Shown here: positions 23,420-34,915 of the stretch, one piece after another | How the letters are laid out: every line of letters begins with the position of its first letter | Numbering within the stretch: the stretch's first letter is position 1 | Source: Alopecurus myosuroides | Lineage: Eukaryota; Streptophyta; Magnoliopsida; Poales; Poaceae | Assembly (NCBI GenBank): GCA_028641055.1 | Contig: CM054060.1 | Location: forward strand, 315,151,682 to 315,215,681 | Length of the DNA stretch: 64,000 nt | Reading direction: 5' to 3' | Made by a program: the position numbers and the translations under genes | Notes under the pieces: model-generated | The model's database searches: none | Seen by the model: the letters and a program-made list of their open reading frames with translations, nothing else | Told to the model about the DNA's origin: nothing

Positions 23420-24741
23420 GCAAGCCATCCTGATGCTTGCTGATACAATACTTACCATTATCTATCATGCATGTTTTACCTCTGAAGTTTTACAAAAACT
23501 TGATTATCAAAACTATTTTTGAGGTGGAAATTACTACTATACTATATTATAGGTTACTATCATGCCAGTAGTTAAACTTGGTAATACCAAGCCCATAAGC
23601 CACCATATGGTATTTATTACCATCAAATATACTAGTCCCTAAGTGGACACCCTAAAATTGTGATTCTACAAAACAAAGGCTTTACGGAAAAACCCGGAGA
23701 AAAGGCGGATCCTTGTTCTCCGGAGGAATGTGGAAGTGGTCATTTTTGAGAAAGTGGTGTTTTCAAAAATGACACATAACCTAGTCTTCGCCGGACAACC
23801 TTTACCGTACTGCCACCCTACCCCAACATGGGCAAGGGGCTTAACTTGAAGTTTGTTCTTATTAGTGTGTGCTATCTCAATGTGCTATAGGGGATGCGAT
23901 CCTCTGAACCGAATGTCGTGGAGACATATAAAGTGTGGGATTAATTTTCCCTCCGGATGCATCAGTTGAGGCATCCTGGCTTGGCGGGGATTAGCTCGGT
24001 GCCGGGGATGTGGTTAAACTCAATTGAGAGATAGGCATATTCTAGCTTGAACATAGTGGATGGTTATGATCAGATACCTGATGTTTACATACTGTTGTTA
24101 CAGTCCGTGATTGTTTCACGGGAGGTGTACTGGATCTGGTGGATGTGTACACCTCTACAGAGTACAACTTTTTCGAAGGAGCCGCGTCCTCGGATATGGA
24201 CAGTTGAATGGCCATGTAGCTAGCATTGTGTCAATGTTTTCAAAAAGGAAGTTTTTTGAAAGGGAAACTTTGGAAAGGAAGTGTGAACTTGTGAAGTTCG
24301 GAAAGGAATGGAAACTGATACCGTGGAGGTATCGTCGATGATGAAAAGCCAGATGATGTTATAAAAAAACAAAATGTTTTGCAAAGAAAACCTTTTCTAC
24401 TCTAAGCAAGAATTCTGGAAACTGATTCCAAGAAGTTTTGCAAAGAGAAAATATTCTTTAACAAAACTTTACAAAACCTCTTGTACATGTGATATCTACA
24501 AGAGAAATAAAACTATATATTATTTTTCTTCTGAAATATCTTCTTCAACGAAGATACAGATAAACCTGACTGCAACTGTGGTGTCATCATATATGAACAC
24601 CATTGATAGTGAACCATATTTATAGCTTACCTATTCCACCATATAAGCATATTTGCATGTTGGTAAGTGACATGATGGATGTCTTGCTGAGTACATTCAA
24701 ATGTACTCATTATGGTTTCGCCCCTGGTATCTACTTATCAG

Positions 24742-24809
24742 ATTTGGAGGAGGAGCCTCCGAAGGATATTTATGAAGAGAAGTACGGAGTTGGCGGCTTT
24801 GCGAACTAG
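24742..24809 (+). other. Candidate LTR-internal terminal exon (right LARD LTR)
   Basis: Identical second copy of 15049-15116, ending in TAG. Confidence 0.4.
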
Positions 24810-25087
24810 GATCGTCTCCGGGTCAGCAGCCTGTAGGTTAAGGCGTGACTTGGGCTCAACTACGTTGTGTTTTATTTGTCTTCCGCTGTGTTTGATAAGT
24901 TGCATGCCCCATGTGGCAGTTGCGTTAAACTTGATCATGAGATCTTTTATGTAATACCTTTATGTATTCGTGTAATGGATGATGTATTTCTGTGTGCCAA
25001 CTGTGTATGTTGTTCACGACTGATCTTTCTGGGATCGTGAATGTATGCATACGTAGGGTTTCAGACTGCCGGTCTGGGGTCCTTACA

Positions 25088-25092
25088 ATACA
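25088..25092. repeat. Target-site duplication ATACA, right copy
   Basis: Matches 9298-9302 exactly and restores the integrase frame when one copy and the LARD are removed. Confidence 0.95.
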
Positions 25093-25433
25093 TTGGTCCT
25101 TTCAACATCCTCTCAAGGCGTGCGGAAAATGCCTATCGTATTGAACTTCCAGAAAAACTATCCAAGGTGCACGATGTGTTCCACATGTCACAGCTCAAGA
25201 AGTGTTTCAAAGATCCAGATCGTGCAGTTGATCATGATTCCATTGAACTGCAAGATGATCTCTCTTATGAGGAGCACCCTATTCGAATTCTCGATGAGAC
25301 CGAGCGTAAGACTCGCAACAAGAGCACCAAGTTCTTGAAAGTGCAGTGGTCGCATCATTCCGATAAGGAGGCAACGTGGGAGACCGAAGAGGATCTTCGA
25401 AAGAAGTATCCGGACATTTTCCTTTCTCAGTAA
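25088..25433 (+). pseudogene. Chromovirus integrase C-terminus and chromodomain (second segment)
   Basis: After the second ATACA copy the frame continues YIGPFNILSRRAENAYRIEL, the usual integrase C-terminal domain, then KVHDVFHMSQLKKC. A chromodomain (KFLKVQWSHHSDKEATWETE..DL...YPDIF) closes the protein at a TAA ending at 25433. Removing the LARD and one duplication copy restores phase with the segment ending at 9302. The chromodomain is thought to guide integration to particular chromatin. An upstream open stretch from 25041 is only LARD LTR sequence. Confidence 0.9.
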
Positions 25434-25468
25434 GGAATCTCGGGGCGCGATTCCTTCAAGAAGGGGCG
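25434..25468 (+). promoter_or_regulatory. 3' hairpin and polypurine tract of the chromovirus
   Basis: GGAATCTCGGGGCGCGATTCC (25434-25454) starts directly after the pol stop and can fold as a stem-loop. AAGAAGGGGCG (25458-25468) is the likely polypurine primer for plus-strand DNA, just before the LTR start at 25472. The LARD has the same arrangement at 18952-18988. Confidence 0.65.
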
Positions 25469-26262
25469 TTTTGTAACATCCCAAGTATGAAAATACCCCC
25501 TAGAATGTTTGATTTCTTGTTTAATTAAAGTATTGCATCATGTCATCATATTTATTTTCCTTGTTTGCATTTGTTTTGCATCTGTTCTTCCTTGTTTTCA
25601 TAATGGAAATTCAAACAATTTCAAATGATGTGTTTCATACTTGTCATGTTACAATATTTTCAAATCAAAATTGCAATCCAAAGTCTCATTTTGTTTCCAT
25701 TTATTTCATAGTGATCAACTATTAAAAATGAGGGATTTTTATCAACCCATCAATTCCAAATGGTAATTCAAATTCAAAGCAAAAACATTCAAACAGTACC
25801 CAAATGCAACTTATAAAAATCAGCAAAATAACCCTAATCATTTGTTCTTTTTAACCAATAGGGTTCACCCTAATAAACATGTTGTTTTTGATAAAAATCC
25901 ATTAATAATCAATTCTTTCAAATATTGATTTAAATTACAAAACAGTAATTAAAAGTTGAATTTTTGAAAAACCAAACTTGGCATTTGGTTGTATTTGACC
26001 TAAATAGCACACCCAAATTTTTACAAAATTTTTGCTAACTCTAAACCTATCTTTTTCTTCCTATTCTAATTGCTGCAAAAAAAAAATAGAAAAAAGGAAA
26101 AAAACGCGCGCGAGCGGCAGCTAACCTAGCGCAGGCCCAGCCCACTTACCTCCGCGCGGCCCGTACCGCTTCGGCAGTCGTCTTCAACCTGTACGGCCGT
26201 GCATCCAGCGATGCCACGGCGGCACAGGAGCAGAACGACGGCCAGCAGCTGCCCCTGCCCCC

Positions 26263-26269
26263 TATAAGA
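26263..26269 (+). promoter_or_regulatory. LTR TATA box (chromovirus)
   Basis: TATAAGA in CCCCCTATAAGACCCC precedes a pyrimidine-rich start region and a GC-rich leader. It probably marks the U3/R transition. The equivalent part of the left LTR is not in the window. Confidence 0.55.
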
Positions 26270-26404
26270 CCCCCCTAGGGCTCTCCCTAGCCTGCCCTAA
26301 ACCTACCTCCCTCTTCCCCCGAGCTCGCGCCGCCGTTTCCCTCTCCCTCGCCGCGATTCCCCTCTCTCTGCCGCCACTCGCCGGAGCGTTTCTCTGAACC
26401 TGCC

Positions 26405-26590
26405 ATGGCCACGTCCACCTCGTTGCACCGCCACCCAACCTAACCACCGGAATCAGCTCGCCGTGTCTTCCTCGACCTCGACGACACCCCATCGCCCCCG
26501 GATACCTACTGGAACGCCGCCGCGATCCCTGCTGTTGCCGCCGGCGACGACCACCGCTACCCCGAGCCTCTGCCGCGACTCCAGCCGAGG
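26405..26590 (+). other. Candidate first exon inside the chromovirus LTR
   Basis: About 140 bp after the TATA box an ATG opens 62 codons: MATSTSLHRHPT, a TAA stop, then PPESARRVFLDLDDTPSPPD and on to PLPRLQPR, ending at a donor-like GAGG|GTGAGC. Apart from the one stop the block reads like protein. It ends in phase 0 whereas the exon at 28077 needs phase 1, so another exon would be required. It may be a remnant of a captured gene or a non-coding leader. Confidence 0.3.
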
Positions 26591-26854
26591 GTGAGCACGC
26601 AGCCATCTCCTCCTCCCTGTCCTCTTTCTGCACCACGTGCACACCGCAGCACGCCCACGTTTCCACGGCAGCACCACGAGCCCAGTAGCCACCGTAGCTC
26701 ACCGCCGGCGACGCATCTCTGTCAGGTTCAGAAGCGATCGCGCGCTTCAGTTTCAGTTAAACACCCAAGTCTGAACCTTACCTTTGCCGCGCGATGTATA
26801 CTGACAGAAGCGAATTGCACACCGCACTGGCAGCACTGCTCCCTATCGCGCGCC

Positions 26855-26898
26855 TGGTCGTGGGTTCGAGCCCCCGCAGCGCTAACCTTTTTTTTGGG
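26855..26898 (+). other. tRNA-like 3' half with B box and T-run
   Basis: GTGGGTTCGAGCCCCCGC has the GGTTCGANNCC B-box core of a tRNA T-arm, and a run of at least eight T follows within 20 bases, like a Pol III terminator. An A-box-like TGGCAGCACTG lies about 35 bases upstream but is imperfect. It is best read as a tRNA-derived SINE scrap captured in the LTR. Confidence 0.3.
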
Positions 26899-28076
26899 AT
26901 TTTTCCCTAAGCTCGTGGCCCACCTGTCTGTGGGCGTGGTGGCCAGCTGTGCTGCCACGCAGCGCCACGTTGGCCCTTGGCCCACTGGCAGTGACCGTGG
27001 CTGGGTCACTGCGCGGTGCAGGTCCTTTTCCAAGTTTTCTTTTTTTTGTTTAGGTCCTAAATATTACAGAATGGTCCCTTAAACTAAAAAGTGAATAACT
27101 TTTATTTTATAACTCCAATTAATAAAAAATAAAATATGTGCACTGCTCTAAATTCAATTATCTATCCATTGGTAACATTTGTTTTCTGTTTTGAATTTTC
27201 CAAATGCATTTAAAATTTGAATTCAAATAATTCAATTGCAATTTGCTAAAATCCATAACTAATTCATAGTTAATCCAAATAATGCAAATAAAATATGTTT
27301 TCCATGCTATTTCAAATAACCTTTTCAAATATAAAATTTGTTTCATGGTTTGAATAATTAAAATTGTTTAAATATTTTAAACTTTGTTTAAATCATTTAA
27401 ATTTGATAAAATCATAACTTGCTCAAATTAAATTATTTTTGAACATGCAAAATATGTTTTCCAACTAGAAAAGTATAAACTTTTCAAATGTGAATTTGAA
27501 TTTATGTTTTGAATAAATAAAATTCAAATAATATTCATGCTTGTTTTAAATTCATTTAAAACTTGTTTAATCTTGTTTAATTCATAATTAAATCATTGTA
27601 ATTCCTTTTTCAATATTTGAAACAAGTAATCCAACTAAAATTTTGTATTCTTTTCAAATATGAATTTTGTTATTTATTTTGCACAATTTAAATACGTGAA
27701 AACAACAACTATTTGTGTAATCCCTTAAAGGAACCAAAAATTCCCTAATTTAATAAATAAATTTCTAAATTAGTAAACCTTATTTCCAATTGGTTCTATT
27801 GTTGTTATTTTGTTGTTTTCCTCATCCATGCATCATACTAATCCACTTTCACCTGTTGGTTAATTGGAAAACAATTGTTTCAACCAAAATTCATGGGCTT
27901 TTCATATGCAACTCAAAGTTGCATGTGGGTCCATTTAATCATGTATTGTTTCCCATGTCAACTATTTTATTTTGATGCATCAGTTAAATTGACATGCATC
28001 ATCCCATGATTGTGCACTATGCCATGATATTGATTGTTTATATTTCTGCCTTGTTTGTTTGCTTCTTCTCGGATAG

Positions 28077-28154
28077 ACAACGACGTTGAGACAGACGATC
28101 TTTACAGCACCCCTTCTGAGGATCTAGCTCAGTACCAGGCTACTGAGTTTGCAG
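28077..28154 (+). other. Candidate LTR-internal exon (right chromovirus LTR)
   Basis: This is the second copy of the exon at 2049-2126, with the same GGATAG acceptor context and GCAAGT GC-type donor. The frame is kept despite about 0.9% divergence between the LTRs; the one difference seen (CAGACT to CAGGCT) is a single codon change. Confidence 0.4.
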
Positions 28155-29346
28155 GCAAGTTATCACTCACATGAACCACCGTGTTCCTTTCAACATTGGT
28201 TACCGATACTTTCCGTTGCCTATTTTGCTAGCCCTATGTATAGTTGTTTCTGATACGAACCTATCACATGAATCCCTTAACCCTGATACTGCCTCACCTC
28301 CACTCCTACAACCCTATTGTTTGAGCCAGTGTCTTACTAGCATGCTTAGGTTGTTTTGCTCGAGTCTGTTACCCGTTACTTTCTGTTACTATATTCCATT
28401 ATGCTCTGGGGGCTCGATGTTAATCAATCAACCTATTAACAATAATATGCTAATAAGGCACCGGCAGGAGGCCCTGTGTGGTTTTGAGGCCTGCTAGTGT
28501 CGACCCTAATAGGAAAAGGGTCTTGTCTACTGATCCATGATGAGCGCACTACCCGCATGTGGGAAGCGAGTATGGGCGCCCCCCTCAATTTGATTCGATT
28601 CGCATCTCGTCCAAATCGCCTCATTTAGTTCGTGTTTTCCATTTGCCGCATGCATGTTTTTGCGAGCCCAGCGCAGGGTGGAACTTTTGTAGTCGGCATA
28701 TAGGGGGACACGTTCTTAGAGTTCTATGAGGGTCCCCTTTCTTCGGGGCTCGATTAGCCGTGCGCCCAAGGTGCTTTGGGCTTGATGCGAAGAAGAGTTG
28801 GGTTGTGTTGAGTACCCCGCTTGGTGGGAGGCATCCCATCTGGCGGGTTATTCTTACGTGTACGGCCAAATTGGTGCACCCCTGCAGGGATAAATCTTCT
28901 CGAGAAGCCGTGTTTCCGCGGTTATGGTTAACTTGGTGAAAGTACTGGCTAACAAGTACTCAGAACAACTTACACCTAACTAATGATAACCTGACTAGTA
29001 ATAGACTTATTGACACAACCACTTGATCCATCATCCATTTAATCCAACTGTGTGAGTTATCCTCGGATTGCTTCTTTGGATAAGGGGCGAGATCCAGGAT
29101 GGGTTTGCTTGGTGGTTATTTATAGTTGGTTACGATACGATATCTTATCTTCTTTCTGTTAGCCGGAAGTGGTATAATCTCTGTAGTTGTTCAGCGCAGC
29201 CAGTTGCAGCATCTTTTATATCCCCTTTCTTCCGTTGAACCCAAGGCATCTATGCTTGGTGTTGACGGGCTACACTTTGGTGAACTGTGAGTCTTGCTTG
29301 CCAGTACATTTATGTACTGACCCCTTTGGGGCTGTGGTTTCCGCAG

Positions 29347-29411
29347 ACTACGCTTACGAGGATCCCAGTGACGGCTACTACGTGGAGTTTGACGAGGCTG
29401 CTGACGAGTAG
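29347..29411 (+). other. Candidate LTR-internal terminal exon (right chromovirus LTR)
   Basis: Second copy of 3316-3380, unchanged in reading, after TTTCCGCAG and ending in TAG. Spliced to 28154 it gives the same acidic tail. Confidence 0.4.
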
Positions 29412-29884
29412 GTAGCGGACCCGGGCAGGATCCGAGACTTCGTGGATGGGCTCCGTTTTCCTTTCATTCCCGGCTTCTTAAGCCTATTTGGATTTGTCTG
29501 TACTCAGACCCTTTGAATGCTTCCGCTGAGATGTAATGCTGTTATGTTGGGACATGTGTCCTCTGGATGATTGTATTTGCTATCTCTGCTCTAGTGAGAG
29601 CTATTTGCAACTTATTTCAATCTTTTGTGTCTTAGAGATATGTTGTGTTATCATTCTGTTACAAGCCGTTGCCATACCATGTGTGTATGGTATGAAGTAC
29701 GTCAATGGTAGTATCCTGATTTCTATGGGATAGTTTACGTCGACGATGAACAGATAGGGGTTGGTTGTCACACATACGTGTGTTGGCCTACTCGTAAGAG
29801 GACGCGGGTGCCGGTAAGCCCCGTAATCCAATCTACTACTGTTCAACGGAACGGCGAGTATCCTTTAGAAGTCCGGGTGCGACA

Positions 29885-32138
29885 GCCCTAGACCCCCTTG
29901 GTCCTTGGGTCGACAGATTGAGGGCCAGTTAACCATATGGTACTTACGATCAGGCCAGGCTCCTTCCCAATAGAAGCAGGCTCTAAGGGAGTCAAATTTC
30001 TCGTGAACTCCTTTTTGGATGATGAAGAGGCCCATAGCGTACGTGGTGAGGTTGTGTAGATAGGAGTTGGAGAGGATCAGCATGCCGCCCAAGGAGAGAA
30101 ACCTACCAATCCACGGCTCGACCCTAGCTGCCAACTTGTGAATCGGGAACACCCATTGTTCCCTAGTGAGATTTTTGTCAGCAATCGGGATACCAAGATA
30201 TGACATGCGAAGCTTGCCAAGATTGTAGTTCAAACATCTAGCTACACTAATACAAACCGCCAGAGACTGGTTGAGGACAATAACTTCGCTCTTGTGATAG
30301 TTGATCTTTAACCCTGACATGTTCTCAAAACATGAGCGGGAACTTGAGATTGGCCACAGCGAGGTCGATGTACTGGCTGAGAATGATTGTGTCATAAGCG
30401 TATTGCAAGTGCGTGACTTTCCCCAAGGACTAAGTGGGGAACCACCCTACTAATATGGCCAGCAGCCGCCGCCTTACTCAACATTGCCGCCAGACCTTCG
30501 GCAACAAAATTGAACATGAGAGGGGAAAGTGAGTCACCCCGACGCACCCCCCTACTTGTTGCGGAAAAAGGGGCCCATCTCCCCGTTGATAGAGATTGCC
30601 GTCAGCCCCCGGCAACGAGTTGGGAGATTCTATGGATGTAGCCAAACTCGAAACCCTTCCGGCGAAGCACTTTTAGAAGAAAATCCCATTTTACACGGTC
30701 GTAGGTTTTCTCGAATTCTAGCTCAAGTAGAATGCCCCCTAGCTTTTGGATTCTGAGCTCGTGTGTGATATCGTGCAAAGCCAAAGCTTCGTCTAGGATG
30801 GATCTGCCGTTAATGAAGGCAGTTTGGTTTTGGCTAATCACTTTATTGGCGACGAAGTCAAGCTTGGACGCAAAAGCTTTTGAGACTATTTTGAAAATAG
30901 TGTTGATTAGTTCTATGGGGCGGAATTGAGAGATGTGGTTCACCCCCGGGACCTTAGGAATAAGAGAGAGCACCCCAAAGTAGATCCTTGAGATATCAAT
31001 CCTCCCGAGGATGAAATTGTTCAAAATGTGTAGGACCCCGTGTTTAATCAAGATCCAACATTTTTGGAAGAAAGGGACCGGGAATCCATCCGGCCTAGGA
31101 GCGGTGTCGGATTTAACTTCTTTCACTAAACTTTCTAACTCGGACTAGGAGAAAGTACGACAAAGGAGCTCGTTGTCCTTGTCCGGGACCAACTCGTCCT
31201 CGGCCCAAATATTTGCTGCAAGACCGCAGTGGTGGGGGGTTGAAGACCCTAACAGCTCTCTATAAAAGATGTGCGCTTGGAGAGCCTCTTTGTCGGAAAT
31301 CACCCCGGAGTCTGAGACGAGGGAGGAAATGTTGCAACATATCCTTTTTCCATTGGCAACGGCGTGACATTACGCCATATTGGCATCCCCTGGAGCGCCC
31401 ATGAATACGGCCATGTTGCCGCCAATACTCTTCCTCCACTCTGTATATCTACAGGAGTTGGTCCTCAAGGTGTAGCCTATACGCCCACTCGTCATCATCC
31501 GGGGACGACGAGTCCGCTTTGAAATCAAGGTATTTGATAGCAGCCAACGGAGAGGCTTTTTGGCTCTGACCTCTTTAACTATGTTGCGGCTCCATCCACG
31601 CAACACTTGTCTAGTTCCCCTGCTCATGTGCATCCACCAATCTATGATGTCACGACCCCCCGCCTCCGCCGCTAGTTTAACCCAAAAAGATAGCCGGGGG
31701 ACTTATAGTCAGGAAGTTTGAACCACCCGGTTTCGAAGAAGAATCTATTGCCATGGACTATGACGCCCTCGCCCGAGTCGAGAATAAGTGGGGTGTGATC
31801 CGAGCCCAAACTGGTTTCTTCCACCAAGGAGCACAAGGGAAAATGCATGTCTAAACTTGTGAACATGAAGACTCCGTCAAGCACGCATCGAACCGGGTTC
31901 AACCGTTTGTTGGTCCACGTGTACCTGGCCCCAGAATGGTCCACCTCCCTAATCTCCCAGTTGGCGATGTGAAGGTTAAAAAGGTCGACCCTCGACCAGA
32001 TTATGTTAGAGTTGTTCTTGTTCTGGGCACCACGAATGAGGTTAAAATCCCCTCCCATCACCACCGGATGTTGGCGGCGCAAAATTTTATCGGAGATTTC
32101 ATCTCGGAAGATATTCGTGAAGGCGTAATCAGCAGGGA
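29885..32138 (-). pseudogene. Degenerate LINE ORF2 (endonuclease and reverse transcriptase)
   Basis: On the minus strand, from high to low coordinates, these follow one another. First come endonuclease pieces (VVMGGDFNLIRGAQ, SDHTPLIL; 32082-31672). Then the RT finger/palm (TAPRPDGFPVPFF, GRSILDEALALHDI, LELEFEKTYDRVKW; 31126-30602) and GDSLSPLMFNF near 30520. Last is the thumb region (YLGIPIADKNLTREQW, GGMLILSNSYL, PKDQGGLGLS; 30395-29885). The catalytic YADD reads YAYD (changed codon 30394-30396). Frameshifts and stops separate the pieces. The chromovirus LTR interrupts the frame at 29884 and another LTR start interrupts the endonuclease at 32138, so it is the oldest layer here. Confidence 0.85.
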
Positions 32139-34905
32139 TGTAACATCCCAGTGTTTGGAATGTTATAAGGATCTAAATATAATATGTGCATTTGCAAATC
32201 ATGCATCTAAAAATACGGGAAATTTTGGCGCGAAAGTTTAAACAAACCAAAGTGACCAATGTTCCACTTGACATGATGAAATAGGTTTAGATCATCGGGT
32301 CAGGAGTATATTTGAAGTGATCTTTATAACAAGTATCTTGTAAACAAAATCATATGAATACACAAATCATAATTGGTTGTGACCAACACAAACTCTCAAC
32401 AACCTTAACCACAAGTCTATAAGTGACTTGGAATAATTCACTAGGTACCTAGAACTCAAAGACGGGTGAGTATCCAAATCACATGGCTGATGATCACACT
32501 TCCGCAAGATAATAATGCACAAGTGAACCATCTCAACAGTAGAGACATTATGTCCTATAATCCTGAACTTTTTAAGTCATCAACTATTCACACAACATCT
32601 TTCTAAATTCTCTAATAACTACTAAGTGAACCTTCACAAGTAAATCATAAAAGTTTAGTGAAACACAAATGATAAAAACAAGTGTTAACTCAAACCCACA
32701 AGTGGGAAATGACTTAATTACCATTAATAACATATTTAGGGAATGCGTACATATCTCATCAACAAGAAGGGAAGCATTTAAAAGAAGAAATCAATATTCT
32801 TAAACTACTGTTACACCTAGATCATTACATATGATATTTCCAAACCTCTATGTATGCATCATGATTACAAATGAAGAATATAAAGTAGAAACATGACACT
32901 CTGAGAAACCAACTAACAACTCCGACTAAGTTCATTAAAATCCAATAACCTTCATATGCCCAATGTCTCATTCATCTTATACAAGTGAGCACATGATATC
33001 TAAACACACCAATGAGCCATTTGATCAACTTAGTATCTTAAGTCCCCATTACACAAACATTCCACATTTCTACTAATTAAAATCAACATTCAACAACTAA
33101 AGTATCTCTGGATACAACTAATGAATAACAACAAGTTATAACCTCTACTAGAGGAATTGAATGGATAGCTAAGTAACACCAAACATATATGAACAAGTAC
33201 ATATCCTATGGGAGATAAAATAAGAAGTATATGGAAGGAGAATAAAAGCATGAACTAACTCTTAATCTAGATCTTGTTACTTTGTCTAGACCATTATATC
33301 TTGTTCCCAATCTTCTCAAAGACACTATGCAAGAGAAACAACCCACAAGAAAAGGAGAACTTCCACAAGAAGATCTTTAGGGAGATTCTTTAGAGTGTTC
33401 TAGAACTGCTATTCCAATCTATCATAAGAGTATTTGGAACTCTTATATTTTAATCTGATCTTATTAATTTCTCAAGAAATAGTGTGATATTCCAATGTTA
33501 GTGATATATAGAAGTATTTTGGTAACAAGACTAGCTACCTTGATAACAGATCACTTTTGTATACTCAAACAATTGAGTGTCATACACAAACAAAAACAGA
33601 AGGTTGAATAACCTGATACATCTCAGCCTATTGTATATGAATAGTAATTTGGAGGAAAGGCTGGCTACCTTGTTAACAAATTCTTCTTATATGCAGAGGG
33701 AAAATTGATTTGATAACAGACACCTACATTCCTTTTACAACCAACTAAGAGAAAGGATAACAATATGAAAACAAGAAACCCATTATAACCTAGGAAACAC
33801 ATTCAAGTTTCTAAACTAAGAAGCTACATTGATATTTATGGTGTTTCCCCAAGAATAGAAATTCATGGATAAAGTAAAGCCAAATCATAAAGCCACATAA
33901 TCACCATCCATAACCATTGTGGCATGAGTCAACCCTCACCTTTTTGTGAGTGGTCTAGTCTCATAAGAAAGTAGTTCACAAGTTCATCTCGTGAATAAAG
34001 CCATTCGGTTTGTTCCTGAGATTCTTCTCAAGAAGAGACAAAATTGGACACGTGGTCAATTAAACTACATGGACTACTTAGTCAGAAGTTGATCTAACAA
34101 TTTGCTTACATCCACAAAGGTATCAATTCCCATCAAAGGGAATTTCACTAGCATTGTATCTTGAGAAGAAGTTATGGAATCCAGAGACATTCCATTTTCA
34201 TCATTTTACTCGTCTATCTTCCATAAGACCTGGTCACATGCAGGACATATGTATGTGATGCATGCACCAACATCTGATCATGTTTCCACCTAATTTAGTT
34301 GTCAGACACCACAAACCAGAACCATTGTGATAATATACCATGCTTGGCATGTAGTTGAATTAGAATCTTTGTGGCTTGTCAAGCTCATCAGAGATGAGGG
34401 TCACATAATAACATCTTTAGTGAAACAATTATGAACTCATTCTCATACACAAGACAAATAGATAATAACACAATATCATCCATGCAAATGATTAAATGCT
34501 TCTAAAACAACATGAGATAATATCCCTATTTGTAAAACAGGGTGGAAAACAAACAAGTAATTCCAAAGCTACTCATGATCACACTTGATCAAGTTCTTGA
34601 TATATCAAACATGGCATACACAAACCTAATTATAATGTCAACTAAATATTTTTAAGAGATTCAATTATGAAAATATCAAGCCCACATAAAAGAAAACAAG
34701 TCCTTTCACTAAACAAAATCATCTGGCATGACTTGGAAATAAATTCCATAGTCAGTGATTTTATTTTCAATGCATAACAAACACTACTCAGTAGATTTAC
34801 AAATTAGTTTATAAAAGACTAGTATCTAAAATGGTCCAATTAAAACACACCACTTTGTTAACCACATGTGTGTTGTGTGGACATGATAATTATGCCTAAA
34901 ATAAC
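32139..34905 (+). mobile_element. AT-rich LTR-like sequence, incomplete
   Basis: It starts TGTAACATCCCAGTG exactly where the LINE endonuclease frame breaks, the same opening style as the chromovirus LTR (TGTAACATCCC). It is followed by 2.7 kb of AT-rich DNA without ORFs. I cannot find a matching end, PBS or target duplication, so it is probably a truncated LTR cut off by the Copia-like piece at about 34916. A loose internal repetition (TAGCTACCTTGATAACAGA near 33530, TGGCTACCTTGTTAACAAA near 33660) is visible. Confidence 0.45.
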
Positions 34906-34915
34906 TAACCTCATG

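Larger units (their letters stand above)
9303..25087 (+). mobile_element. Large non-autonomous LTR retrotransposon (LARD type)
   Basis: It has two 6.1 kb LTRs, a tRNA-Met PBS, a 3.6 kb internal region with no gag or pol reading frame, a hairpin plus PPT, and a perfect 5-bp ATACA duplication. This fits the large retrotransposon derivatives described in Triticeae (long LTRs, about 3.5 kb non-coding interior). The LTRs here are longer than the about 4.5 kb I recall for those. Proteins must be supplied in trans; the matching PBS and 3' hairpin/PPT point to a Tekay-like chromovirus as helper. By eye the LTRs differ at about five substitutions plus homopolymer indels, making it very young. Confidence 0.9.
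18991..25087 (+). repeat. Right LTR of the LARD
   Basis: 6,097 bp copy of 9303-15394, TG...CA ends. It differs by about five substitutions (for example AGTTTTTTC/AGTTTGTTC, AGTTGTAAAT/AGTTGCAAAT) and by C- or A-run lengths. The chromovirus integrase frame resumes right after it. Confidence 0.95.
965..29884 (+). mobile_element. Chromovirus (Ty3/gypsy, Tekay/Del-like) retrotransposon
   Basis: The parts in order are left LTR fragment (965-3853), tRNA-Met-type PBS (3856), extra ORF (4230-5045), gag-protease-RT-RNaseH-integrase (5255-9302, resuming at 25093), a chromodomain at the integrase C-terminus (to 25433), a hairpin, a polypurine tract and the right LTR (25472-29884). The chromodomain and domain order place it in the chromoviruses. 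The long LTRs and the GAATCTCGGGG...GATTC signal before the PPT suggest the Tekay/Del branch. A 15.8 kb element interrupts the integrase. The right LTR abuts a minus-strand LINE frame, so a LINE was probably the target; the left junction is outside the window. LTR divergence is roughly 25 substitutions over 2.9 kb by eye. Confidence 0.85.
25472..29884 (+). repeat. Right LTR of the chromovirus, complete
   Basis: It begins TGTAACATCCC and ends GTGCGACA, 4,413 bp. It has an AT-rich first 600 bp, a GC-rich block (about 26100-26960) with a TATA box, then AT-rich DNA matching the left LTR. Its end abuts a LINE coding frame at 29885; GCCCT (29885-29889) would be the target duplication if the left copy exists outside the window. 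Confidence 0.9.

Noticed and set aside
32139..34905. Minus-strand or plus-strand gene in the AT-rich stretch
   Set aside because: No frame longer than chance, no splice or domain signal.
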